From NCBI GenBank assembly GCA_964547995.1, contig CAZJRB010000004.1, forward strand, positions 62,001 through 126,000: a stretch of DNA of 64,000 bases, in the 5' to 3' direction. The notes below the pieces were generated by a model that was given only the letters and a program-made list of their open reading frames with translations, had not been told where the DNA came from and did not search any database. The first letter of the stretch is position 1, and each line of letters starts with the position of its first letter. Positions 16,844-25,083 of the stretch are shown here, piece after piece. The stretch comes from CAZJRB01 sp964547995. GTDB taxonomy: Bacteria > Planctomycetota > Planctomycetia > Pirellulales > Thermoguttaceae. The position numbers and the translations under genes are program-made.

Positions 16844-18427
16844 ATGAAAGCACTTGCGCGGATACTTCTCGTTCTGGGGCTCGTTTTTGCACTACAGGCC
16901 TGTGGCGGGCAGCAACAGGCGGCTAAATCTCTGCCGGCGGCCGAACCCTCGACCTCGACGGCCGGACAACTGGCGGCGGCCGACGACGAACCCGCACCGC
17001 CACGCGAGCTGAAAAAACTCCGCAAGCCGGCCGTCGCCGGGGCCTTCTATCCCGGCGACCAAAAAGACCTCGAGAAAATGGTCGACGGCTATCTCGACAA
17101 GGCCGGGCCCCCGGCCGTCAAAAACCTCCGCGGGCTCATCTCCCCACACGCCGGCTATCCCTACTCTGGACCCGTCGCCGCGTTCGGGTACAAGCTCCTC
17201 GAAGGACACGACTTCCGCACGGTGGTGATCCTCGCGCCAAGCCATCGCGTGGCCTTCCGCGGGGCCTCCATCCCGGACGCCGACGGCTATGAAACGCCGC
17301 TCGGAAAAATCCCTATCTCGCCGAAGGCGGCAAAGCTCGCCAAAATCGAGCCGTTCGTCCTCTCGCCCGCCTCCGGCCGCGGCTCGCCGCACGGCCAGGA
17401 ACACTCGCTCGAGGTCCAGTTGCCGTTTCTGCAACGCACCTTGAAGAATTTCAGCATCGTTCCGATCGTCTTCGGGCGGGTCGATCCCGAGCAGGTTGCC
17501 AAAGCCCTGGAAAAAATCATCGACGAAAGAACGCTGATCGTCGCCAGCTCCGACCTGACCCATTACCTCCCCTACGACGAGGCGAACCGCCTCGACAAGC
17601 AGTGCTGCGAAGCGATTTGCAGTGGCAAACCGGACCAAATAGAAGAGCGGAACGCATGCGGCCGCGGGCCCATCCTCGCACTGATGGCCATCGCCAAGGA
17701 CAAGGGATGGAAGGCCAGGCTGCTCGACTACCGCAACAGCGGCGACACCTCGGGCAACAAGCGCGGCGGCGTGGTCGGCTACGCGTCGATTGCGTTTTAC
17801 CGGCCCAACGGCGCCACGGCGGAGAAACCCGCCGAGACCGCGGCCGCCGTGAAGAACGAGTTTTCGCCCGCCCAGCGGAAATACCTGCTCGACCTTGCCC
17901 GAAAAACCGTCGATAGCGTGGTGAAAACCGGCAAGTTGCCGGAAGTCGACAAGGACGACGTGCCTGAGGAGTTCAAGAAGACGAGGGCGTGCTTCGTAAC
18001 GCTGAAGAAGCGAGGTCAGCTCCGCGGCTGCATCGGCAGCATCATGCCCCGCGAGCCGCTTTGGGAATCGGTCCTCCACATGGCCCGAAGCGCGGCGACC
18101 GAAGACCCGCGGTTCCGGCCCGTCAAGCCCGACGAACTCAAGGACGTCCACATCGAGATCAGCGTGCTGACCGTCCCTAAGGAGCTAAAGTACGACTCGC
18201 CGGCCGATCTGCTCAAGAAGCTCCGCCCCAACGTCGACGGCGTAGTCCTCAGCGTCGGCCGCAACCAGTCGACCTACCTGCCCCAGGTCTGGGAGCAGCT
18301 CCCCGACAAGGAAGAGTTCCTAAGCCACCTCTCCAAAAAAGCCGGGCTGCGCCCCAACGCCTGGAAGGTCGACAAGCCCACGATTCTCGTCTACCAGGCC
18401 GAGGCGTTCGAGGAACCGGAGAAGTAG
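16844..18427 (+). CDS. Lipoprotein fusion of AmmeMemoRadiSam proteins B (MEMO) and A (AMMECR1)
   Basis: This 527-residue protein has a lipoprotein signal with lipobox LQAC (Cys ~22). Residues ~60-325 are a MEMO1-like domain (LISPHAGYPYSGPVAAFGY; GQEHSLEVQLPFLQ; VASSDLTHYLPYDEA). Residues ~345-520 are AMMECR1-like (ACFVTLKKRGQLRGCIGSI; EDPRFRPVKPDELKDVHIEI; FLSHLSKKAGL). These are components B and A of the AmmeMemoRadiSam system, usually cytoplasmic. Here the pair appears anchored outside the cytoplasmic membrane. Component C (radical SAM) is 3 kb downstream. The biochemical role of the system is not established. GGAGGGG precedes ATG 16844; the open frame extends upstream but that part is repeat DNA. 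Confidence 0.88.
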   Translation: MKALARILLVLGLVFALQACGGQQQAAKSLPAAEPSTSTAGQLAAADDEPAPPRELKKLRKPAVAGAFYPGDQKDLEKMVDGYLDKAGPPAVKNLRGLISPHAGYPYSGPVAAFGYKLLEGHDFRTVVILAPSHRVAFRGASIPDADGYETPLGKIPISPKAAKLAKIEPFVLSPASGRGSPHGQEHSLEVQLPFLQRTLKNFSIVPIVFGRVDPEQVAKALEKIIDERTLIVASSDLTHYLPYDEANRLDKQCCEAICSGKPDQIEERNACGRGPILALMAIAKDKGWKARLLDYRNSGDTSGNKRGGVVGYASIAFYRPNGATAEKPAETAAAVKNEFSPAQRKYLLDLARKTVDSVVKTGKLPEVDKDDVPEEFKKTRACFVTLKKRGQLRGCIGSIMPREPLWESVLHMARSAATEDPRFRPVKPDELKDVHIEISVLTVPKELKYDSPADLLKKLRPNVDGVVLSVGRNQSTYLPQVWEQLPDKEEFLSHLSKKAGLRPNAWKVDKPTILVYQAEAFEEPEK

Positions 18428-18473
18428 CCGCCGCACGAGAGCAGCAGCCCCAAGCATCTTCGCGCCCACCCTC

Positions 18474-18585
18474 CTAGTACCCCATTGCATTTGATTTTGT
18501 ACGTTGGCCCTCCGAGGCCGACGCGGTTTGTCGACGGCTTCGGAGAGCCATCGTACTGACAGTTTCAAGTGACATGGGGTACTAG
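18474..18585. repeat. 112-bp MITE-like element with CTAG-ended inverted repeats
   Basis: The outer arms 18474-18494 and 18565-18585 match at about 17 of 21 positions, both ending in CTAGTACCCCAT. Nested inner arms begin GTACG at 18499 and end CGTAC at 18556, related to the perfect palindrome at 24970-25041. There is no open frame inside. Confidence 0.65.
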
Positions 18586-18728
18586 ACGAATTGGAGATAT
18601 TGTGGTAGATTAAGTGAAAGTGGCGTTCTTTCGGAGAGCCTGGCAGCAACACTTGCATTGGGTGAACCCAAATCCATCTCTCATGCCCCAGCGTTACATA
18701 GACGTGAGCACCCACCCTACGCAACTAC

Positions 18729-18760
18729 ACATGCCCACGCAAAGCGTGGGCATGGCACCC
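18729..18760. repeat. 'CATGCCCACGC..GCGTGGGCATG' palindrome
   Basis: Arms ATGCCCACGC and GCGTGGGCAT are followed by GGCACCC. Two more copies lie at 50829-50911. Confidence 0.75.
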
Positions 18761-18857
18761 GGCGAGCAATGATTCGGCCCGTCGCCCTTTCAGGGCCTGA
18801 GATTTTGGGATAGACTCTACTCCCGGAGTTGGGGCAACGGCGAAACGGGCATTCCGA

Positions 18858-21035
18858 ATGAGCACGGCCGAAAACCAACCGGAAATCACGCGGCGCGGCC
18901 ATGTCGTTCTCTTCCTGTCCGTCTGCTGCCTCGGCGTCTCGGCCATCACGACGCAACTCGTCCTGATGCGGGAGCTGCTCAGCGCGTTTTCGGGCAACGA
19001 GTTGATCTTCGGGATCGTGCTGGGCAACTGGCTGCTGCTGACCGGGATCGGCTCGTCGCTGGGGCGGACGGCCTCGCGGCTGAAGCGGCCGATCGTCGTC
19101 CTGATCGTCGCCCAGGTGCTGGTGGCCACCGTGCCGATCGCCGACGTCTTCCTGTTGCGCACTCTGCGCAATATCGTTTTCGTCCGCGGGGCAGAAGTCG
19201 GCGTGACCGAAACCGTCCTGAGCTGCTTCGTGCTCCTGGCGCCGTATTGCATCATCGCCGGCTACCTGCTGACCCTGGCGTGCCTGATCCTGGCCTCCAA
19301 GGAGGAATCGTCGAGCATCGGTCGGGTCTATTTCCTCGACAACATCGGCGACATGGCCGGGGGTCTGATCTTCAGCTTTGTCTTGATCTACCTGTTCGAC
19401 CATTTTGCGATTCTCTACTTCCCGGCGCTGTTGAACCTGTTGTTTGCCGGGCTGGTGGCGTTGCTCTTCGGAAAGCGGGTCCTGCTCGTCGGCGTGGCGG
19501 TTGTCACGGCCGCGCTCGTTGGGCTGATTGCGAAATACGATCTGGACGCGGTTTCGACCCGGCTCGAATACCTCGAGGAGGAAGTCGTCTGGCGCGACAA
19601 TTCCCCCTACGGCAACCTGGTCGTGACCGAATCGGCAGGGCAATACAACTTCATCTTCGGCGGCGAGCGGCTCTTTTCGACGGGCAATCTCGAAAGGGTG
19701 GAGGAGACGGTCCACTATGCCATGGCCCAGCGGCCCGGCGCCCGGCGCGTGCTGCTCATCTCCGGCGGCGCCAGCGGCACGGCACGCGAAATCCTCAAGT
19801 ACCCGGTCGACGCGGTCGACTACGTGGAGCTCGATCCCCAGATCATCGAGGCCGCCCGAAAGTTCGTGCCCGAGAGCCTCGACGATCCCCGCATCCATGT
19901 TATCGAAACCGACGGCCGCTTGTTCGTCCAGCAAACCGGCAATCGCTACGACGTGGTGATCGTCGACATGCCCGACCCGTCCACGTCGCAGATCAACCGG
20001 TTCTACACCCGCGAGTTCTTCGAGGAGGTCCGGCGCGTTCTGAAACCCGACGGGGTCCTCGCGTTCTGGCTGGGGCGTTATGCGAACTTCGTCAGCAAGG
20101 AGCTGGGCGATCTGATCGCCGTGGCCGACCGGACCGCCCGGCAGGTCTTCCAGGGCGTGCTGATCCTGCCGGACGGGCGGCTCTGCTTCCTGGCGTCCGA
20201 CGGCGAGCTGACCATCGACATTGCCGACCGGCTTAAGCGGGCCGGGATCGAGACCCGCTGGGTCAACCGCAGTTTCCTCGACGCCACGCTCACGTCCGAC
20301 CGGCTGGCCGACATCCGCAAAGCGTGCAACGACCGGGCGGCGATCAACCGGGATTTCAACCCCGTCTTGTACTATTACCACCTCCGCTATTGGATCAGCC
20401 AGTTCAAGGTGCGGTTCGGCCTGCTCGAGGGCGTGTTGCTCCTGTTGCTCGTGGTCTACCTGCTGAGGACGCGGCCGGTGCCGTTTGCGATCTTCACGAC
20501 CGGGTTTGCGGCCTCAGTGCTCGAGGTGGTCATCCTGGTCGGCGTGCAGATTCTCTACGGCTGCGTCTATCACCAGGTGGGCATCATCGTCACCATGTTC
20601 ATGCTGGGGCTGGGGCTCGGGTCGTTCACGGCCAACCGCCGGCTGGCGCGGTTTCGCCGCAAGGACCTCGTCAGGCTGGAATTGGCCATTGCGGCATACG
20701 CGGTCTGTCTGCCGGTGGCGCTGATCGGCCTGGGGCATCTACCCGGGGCCGCGGCGCCGGTCGTCTCGCGGGTGGCGGTGCCGGTGATGACGCTCGCGCT
20801 GGCGGTGCTGGTCGGCATGGAATTTCCGCTGGCAGGGCGGGAGGATTTTCATCGGGCGGTCACCTCGACGGCAGCACGGCTCTACACGGCCGACTACATC
20901 GGGGCCGCCCTGGGGGCCCTCTTGGTCAGCACGCTCTTGATCCCGCTGCTCGGGGTCGTTACCGTGTGTTTGTTGGCCGCCGGGTTGAACGTCGTCAGTG
21001 CGGCGGTGATTTGGCTGACGGGGACTGGGGATTAG
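18858..21035 (+). CDS. Polytopic membrane protein with spermidine-synthase-like domain
   Basis: This 725-residue protein has an N-terminal membrane block (~15-235, about six helices; LFLSVCCLGVSAITTQLVLM, GIVLGNWLLLTGIGSSLGR). A spermine/spermidine-synthase-like Rossmann domain at ~250-490 carries the SAM-type motif LLISGGASGTAREI, acidic VELDPQII and VVIVDMPDPST. A C-terminal membrane block (~515-720) has 'MLGLGLGSF' and 'ADYIGAALGALLVSTLL'. Such fused proteins occur widely in bacteria without proven polyamine synthesis. The GGxxG motif is present, but the catalytic Asp-rich loop is unusual (DMPDPS). It lies between AmmeMemoRadiSam components, suggesting a joint role. Start ATG 18858 has only a weak ribosome site. 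Confidence 0.85.
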   Translation: MSTAENQPEITRRGHVVLFLSVCCLGVSAITTQLVLMRELLSAFSGNELIFGIVLGNWLLLTGIGSSLGRTASRLKRPIVVLIVAQVLVATVPIADVFLLRTLRNIVFVRGAEVGVTETVLSCFVLLAPYCIIAGYLLTLACLILASKEESSSIGRVYFLDNIGDMAGGLIFSFVLIYLFDHFAILYFPALLNLLFAGLVALLFGKRVLLVGVAVVTAALVGLIAKYDLDAVSTRLEYLEEEVVWRDNSPYGNLVVTESAGQYNFIFGGERLFSTGNLERVEETVHYAMAQRPGARRVLLISGGASGTAREILKYPVDAVDYVELDPQIIEAARKFVPESLDDPRIHVIETDGRLFVQQTGNRYDVVIVDMPDPSTSQINRFYTREFFEEVRRVLKPDGVLAFWLGRYANFVSKELGDLIAVADRTARQVFQGVLILPDGRLCFLASDGELTIDIADRLKRAGIETRWVNRSFLDATLTSDRLADIRKACNDRAAINRDFNPVLYYYHLRYWISQFKVRFGLLEGVLLLLLVVYLLRTRPVPFAIFTTGFAASVLEVVILVGVQILYGCVYHQVGIIVTMFMLGLGLGSFTANRRLARFRRKDLVRLELAIAAYAVCLPVALIGLGHLPGAAAPVVSRVAVPVMTLALAVLVGMEFPLAGREDFHRAVTSTAARLYTADYIGAALGALLVSTLLIPLLGVVTVCLLAAGLNVVSAAVIWLTGTGD

Positions 21036-21058
21036 GGGCTGGGGATTGGGGATTAGTT

Positions 21059-21162
21059 GTAGGGTGGGACCAGCGGCCCTCAGGCCGCGCCGGCCCACCA
21101 GATTTCCCGCGTTTTTCTGGCACTGGTGGGCCGGCGTCGCTTCGCTCCTGGTCCCACCCTAC
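21059..21162. repeat. 104-bp palindromic repeat 'GTAGGGTGGGACCAG'
   Basis: The outer arms (21059-21073 and 21148-21162) are perfect inverted copies; inner arms around GCCGGCCCACCAG/CTGGTGGGCCGGC add a second stem. A single arm of the GGTCGCGGC family follows at 21178-21194. Confidence 0.8.
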
Positions 21163-21255
21163 AAAAAATCACAGCCCCACTGGTCGCGGCTTTGTACCGA
21201 ACCATAATGAACCAATCGGCCGGCCGCCGCGTAATTCAAGAGAGACCCACACCAC

Positions 21256-21525
21256 ATGCCTAGGAAAAACCTCCACTACTACCTCCTCAAAACCGCTCGA
21301 ATTAGTGGTTGGCTGCTGATCCCCTTGATGTTACTATTCGTAGTGACGGGTTTTGCCATGCGCGGGGAGTTCGGGTGCGACAAGCTGCTCAAGGAAGAAC
21401 ACGCCAGAGTCGTCCACCAGGATTTCCGGTGGCCGCTGTTGGCCGTGCTCGTTGTCCACGTTACGACCACCATCTACTTTTCACTAAGGAGATGGGGATG
21501 GATCAAGAGAAAGACCCGCAAGTAA
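21256..21525 (+). CDS. Small two-helix membrane protein, DUF4405/cytochrome b-like
   Basis: This 89-residue protein has two membrane helices (~18-35 and ~59-77). His7, His49, His54 and His68 lie at or near membrane edges, and there is one Cys (41). This looks like half of a cytochrome b561/DUF4405 unit that could bind a b-type haem as a dimer; that is inference. It overlaps the radical SAM gene by 28 bp in another frame, so the two are probably translationally coupled. It could pass electrons to, or anchor, the radical SAM enzyme. Confidence 0.72.
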   Translation: MPRKNLHYYLLKTARISGWLLIPLMLLFVVTGFAMRGEFGCDKLLKEEHARVVHQDFRWPLLAVLVVHVTTTIYFSLRRWGWIKRKTRK

Positions 21526-22775
21526 ACCCGGCGGAAACACCGGCGGGCGATCCCGCGCCGGCCGAGAAGGTCTCGCGCCGCCGGGCGCTGAAGTACGGGG
21601 TTTCGGGCATCGCGTGCCTGTGCGGCGGGGCCGCAATCTACAAGGCCGGGCAACTCTACTATACCAAGCGGGTTGTGCCGGAGGCCGCCCGCGTCGAGGT
21701 CTTCAAGGGCGACGCCCCCCAAGGCGAAGTCTGGGAAGAATGGCAACGCCGCGGCTGGGTCCGCGAGGCACGACACTATCTCGAAATGGGCGAAAACGTC
21801 CAGTGCCACCTCTGCCCGAACGAGTGCATCCTCGAACCCGAAGACCGCAGCCGCTGCCGGGGCCGCGTCTACAAGGACGGCAAACTGTACACGATGTCCT
21901 ACGGCGACCCGTGCGCCGTCCACGCCGACCCGATCGAGAAGAAGCCGCTTTTTCATTTCATGCCGGGCACGCGGGCATTTTCGATCGCCACGTCCGGCTG
22001 CGGTTTCCGTTGTCTGAATTGCCAGAACTGGGAGATTTCGCAGGCCAAGCCGGAAGAGGTGAAGGACGACAGCATCCCGCTCTGTCCCGACGACGTGGTA
22101 ACCGTGGCAAAACGCTCGGGTTGCGAATCGATCGCCTACACCTACTCCGAGCCGACGGTCTGGTACGAGTACATGTACGACACGGCCAAGGTGGCCCGGG
22201 CAAACAACGTCAAGAACGTCTGGGTCACCTGCGGCTACATCCAGGAGAAGCCGCTGGTCGAATTGTGCGAGTACATGGACGCGGCAAACGTCGATCTGAA
22301 AAGCTTCGACGACGAAATCTACAAAAAGCTCAACTCGGGCAAGCTCGAACCGATCCTTAACACGCTCAAGACGCTCGACCGGGAGGGCGTCTGGTTCGAG
22401 GTGACCAATCTGATCGTGCCGACCTACACGGACAAGCCGGACATGATCCGCCGGATGTGCGGGTGGCTGGTCGAGAACCTCGGCCCCGACTACCCGCTGC
22501 ACTTCTCGCGGTTCCACCCGCAGCACAAGCTGACGAACCTGCCGCCGACCCCGGTCGCGGTCCTCGAAGAGGCCCGCTCCATCGCCCGGGAGGTCGGGTT
22601 GCACTACGTCTACGTCGGCAACTGCCGCGAGGTCGAGGACGCCGAGACGACCTTCTGCCCTAAGTGCAAGGAAGCGGTGATCCGGCGGAACATCTACAGC
22701 GTCGAGAGCACAAACCTCGACGACGGCAAGTGCGCCGGCTGCGGCACGAAAATCGCCGGCGTGTGGGACGCGTAG
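21498..22775 (+). CDS. AmmeMemoRadiSam system radical SAM enzyme with Tat-like N-terminus
   Basis: This 425-residue protein has a twin-arginine-like segment SRRRALKYG followed by a hydrophobic run (~28-45). A zinc-type CHLCPNEC...C site lies near residue 100. The 4Fe-4S radical SAM motif is CGFRCLNC (~155), followed by a TIM-barrel core (SIAYTYSEPTVWYEYMYDTA; NVDLKSFDDEIYKKLNSGKL; YPLHFSRFHPQHKL). The C-terminal rubredoxin-like pair CPKCKEA and CAGCGTK closes it. These are the features of component C (AmrS-like). Normal members are soluble. The added leader suggests membrane attachment or Tat export, matching the lipoprotein A/B fusion. AAGGAG lies 6 bp before ATG 21498; ATG 21492 is less likely. 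Confidence 0.88.
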   Translation: MDQEKDPQVNPAETPAGDPAPAEKVSRRRALKYGVSGIACLCGGAAIYKAGQLYYTKRVVPEAARVEVFKGDAPQGEVWEEWQRRGWVREARHYLEMGENVQCHLCPNECILEPEDRSRCRGRVYKDGKLYTMSYGDPCAVHADPIEKKPLFHFMPGTRAFSIATSGCGFRCLNCQNWEISQAKPEEVKDDSIPLCPDDVVTVAKRSGCESIAYTYSEPTVWYEYMYDTAKVARANNVKNVWVTCGYIQEKPLVELCEYMDAANVDLKSFDDEIYKKLNSGKLEPILNTLKTLDREGVWFEVTNLIVPTYTDKPDMIRRMCGWLVENLGPDYPLHFSRFHPQHKLTNLPPTPVAVLEEARSIAREVGLHYVYVGNCREVEDAETTFCPKCKEAVIRRNIYSVESTNLDDGKCAGCGTKIAGVWDA

Positions 22776-22776
22776 C

Positions 22777-25083
22777 TCAGAACATCCCCATGCCGCCTCC
22801 GGTGCCGGGCCCGGGCGGAAAGGGTTCGTCCTCGACGTCCGGCCGGTCGCGATACGCTTCCGGCTGACTCACCCTCCCGAGTAAGAGAATGGCGCCGGTG
22901 CGGTTGTCGCGCAGCAGGAACAGGAACGGGCGATTGGCACAGAAGACCGGGATTTGCGGTCCCCTCACTTCGTAATACCCCCACCACCGTTTGGGAGACT
23001 TCTCCGGCCTCTCGGGGCCTTCCTCAGCGACCACAAGGTCGGCAACATGGACTGCCGCGACCGGATAACGTTGACCGGATGCGCCGGGCGGGGTGCAATC
23101 GAGGGCGAGTTTGGAGAGTTCGCAGCTCACCTCGCTGGAAGTCTCGACCTGGAACCGGGGCAAGTAGACGTCGACCAGGCGGCGTTCCGTCTGCGACATC
23201 CATTTCGCGAAGTTCTCGGCGCTAAGCAAACGCTCGACCTCGTCCAATGCGCCCGCTCGGCGCCGCGGCAACAGGAAGACCATCGACAGGTATCCGCCCG
23301 CGTACGGTTTTTCGAGGACTTCGAGGTCCTGCAACCCGGCGTAGCGGCACCGGTCCTGGCCTTGCATCATCGCAACGCGGTACTTCCTTTTCCCGGTGTC
23401 GAACGGAGCTGCACCACTGCGAAATCCGTCGAAGGGACGGGCCCAGCGCCCTTCAAACGAGAAGCAGCTCGCGGAGAGCAGCGTACCGGGCTCGACGGAG
23501 AAGAACGACGGAATCGTGAGATTGAGTTCGCCGGCGGCCTTCTTTGCCCAAGCCCGGACGGCCGCTTCCAGTGCGTCGTCATCGCTCAGATCGAGTCTCG
23601 CAAGATGCCGGTCGATGCCGGGGAATTTGCGGCCCGGATGTGCCCAGGACTGCTGAACTATTGTCAAATCCGCGCCCGATTGCTTTGCGGCGTCGCGCGA
23701 CAGCTCGAACAACCCGCCCGGAACCGACGCGGGAGAAATCGCGCACGGCGAGAAACAGATAGCACCATCGTGCCGGCACGTGCGAAGCCGGCCGTAGATG
23801 TCGAACGCCAATCGGTTGCACTCCGCAACCGCTTCGTCGCGCCCGGGGTCCTTCTTCAGCGGCGCCGGCGGCGGAGGCGTCTTTCCATGCAGCCCCAAGC
23901 AATCTTCGACCGGCACGCGCAGGGCAAGCCGGTCGAGCCGTTTGCGGCTGTCCGATCGGGCGGCCGCCCGTAGATGGGCCAGCCGGTTCTCGATTTCGTC
24001 GTGTGTCCGCCCCGTCTGCCGCACGATCATCGCCTCGTTGTCCGGCAACGGGACGCCAGCGATAAGGCACGTCGTCTCGTCGCCGTATTGAGGCAGGAGG
24101 TACATGTCGCCGCACCAGCGAAACGCAGTCAGCAAGTCGTCCAACTCCTGGTGCCATGCCGGGAACCGGGCATCACGCACGACCGGCGGATACCCCGGAT
24201 CGACCAGGCCGGAAACGTCATAAGCCTTGGTGGTCAGGCGTTTCTTGCGCTGTTCGTCAGTGCCGATCCAGATCGTGCCGTTGTCGGCGTACCAGGTCAG
24301 CTCCAAAGGCCGCAGCATGTGGTTCAGGGCGGAACGAAGGGATATTCGCGAAACGTCGATCGAGATGGGGAGAGTCGGCTCGTAGCCAACCTCTTTCAAT
24401 GCCCTCTCGTCGATCTTCAGCTCAACCCCCACTTTCTTCGCCAGGGCTGGAGCAACCTCGTCCAGCGGTTTTTCCTCGAACTTCAGCGGGACCCGCTTCC
24501 GCAGCGCTTCGCGGACCGCTTTTTCCTTTGCGGCCGTCTCGGGCGGGCGTTTGTCGAGGACGATCGGTTCAAAAACGTTCTGTTTCGTCTTCTTCCGCCG
24601 GCGGAACTCCCGCAGGGCCGCCAACAACCGCTCGATCTGCCCGTGGGCGGCGCCGCTCTGATAGACGACCAGTTGTTTTGTGTCGCGCGTGGGAAAGCGG
24701 ACCATCCGGGCGTCGCCGTCGGGGCGTATCCATGACGCAGGGTCGACGGACTTCTCGATCGTCTGCATCAGCGCGTCGTAATAGAGGGTTTCCTCGCCGT
24801 AACGGTTTCGGTAGAGGATCAAGTCGCCGACGTCGTACGCCTTGGTGTGCATGGTCGGCGGAGATTTCGGCGTCGGCATCCCGCCGATTTGAGCAACGAT
24901 CGGCGTAGCGCTAAACAGCACGAGAAGAAGAAGTACTGGACTCCGTCTCAGAAGACGCCTGGATGAGTTGTACGATGGCCTTCCAAGGCCGTCGCCATCG
25001 AAGAAACACTGCTTCCCGACGGCCTTGGAAGGCCATCGTACGGGTTTTGAGACAACGTCTAGAAGCCGTTTCGAGAGGGTCAT
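22777..25083 (-). CDS. Exported STN-domain protein fused to a serpin domain
   Basis: This 768-residue protein has its signal-peptide core at ~residues 48-63 (PVLLLLVLFSATPIVA). Next come a 'YDVGDLI...W...QTHGQI' secretin-N-like segment (~80-165), an STN-like fold (~195-275; FEEKPLDEVAPALAKKVGVE) and a second 'YDVSGL' segment to ~370. Residues ~415-740 are a serpin: NRLAFDIYGRL, ICFSPCAISPAS, AWAKKAAGELNLTIP, SFEGRWARPFD, GGYLSMVFLLPR, VDVYLPRFQVETSSE and the C-terminal ANRPFLFLLRDNRTG. The usual Ala-rich hinge of the reactive loop is replaced by AEEGPERPEKSPKRW, so inhibition of proteases is doubtful. GGGAGG precedes ATG 25083, which overlaps the upstream paralogue stop (ATGA). A 72-bp palindrome sits inside the N-terminal coding part. 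Confidence 0.85.
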   Translation of the reverse strand: MTLSKRLLDVVSKPVRWPSKAVGKQCFFDGDGLGRPSYNSSRRLLRRSPVLLLLVLFSATPIVAQIGGMPTPKSPPTMHTKAYDVGDLILYRNRYGEETLYYDALMQTIEKSVDPASWIRPDGDARMVRFPTRDTKQLVVYQSGAAHGQIERLLAALREFRRRKKTKQNVFEPIVLDKRPPETAAKEKAVREALRKRVPLKFEEKPLDEVAPALAKKVGVELKIDERALKEVGYEPTLPISIDVSRISLRSALNHMLRPLELTWYADNGTIWIGTDEQRKKRLTTKAYDVSGLVDPGYPPVVRDARFPAWHQELDDLLTAFRWCGDMYLLPQYGDETTCLIAGVPLPDNEAMIVRQTGRTHDEIENRLAHLRAAARSDSRKRLDRLALRVPVEDCLGLHGKTPPPPAPLKKDPGRDEAVAECNRLAFDIYGRLRTCRHDGAICFSPCAISPASVPGGLFELSRDAAKQSGADLTIVQQSWAHPGRKFPGIDRHLARLDLSDDDALEAAVRAWAKKAAGELNLTIPSFFSVEPGTLLSASCFSFEGRWARPFDGFRSGAAPFDTGKRKYRVAMMQGQDRCRYAGLQDLEVLEKPYAGGYLSMVFLLPRRRAGALDEVERLLSAENFAKWMSQTERRLVDVYLPRFQVETSSEVSCELSKLALDCTPPGASGQRYPVAAVHVADLVVAEEGPERPEKSPKRWWGYYEVRGPQIPVFCANRPFLFLLRDNRTGAILLLGRVSQPEAYRDRPDVEDEPFPPGPGTGGGMGMF
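24970..25041. repeat. 72-bp palindromic repeat inside a coding sequence
   Basis: Perfect 25-bp inverted arms (24970-24994 and 25017-25041) start GTACGATGGCCTTCC. The unit is 72 bp (24 codons) and leaves the serpin-fusion frame open. It encodes an extra stretch between the start codon and the signal-peptide core. A diverged relative lies inside 18499-18556. Confidence 0.88.

Larger units (their letters stand above)
18428..18857. other. Intergenic region with MITE-like and REP-like elements
   Basis: 430 bp holding the inverted-repeat element 18474-18585 and the palindrome 18729-18760. No gene is seen. Confidence 0.5.
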
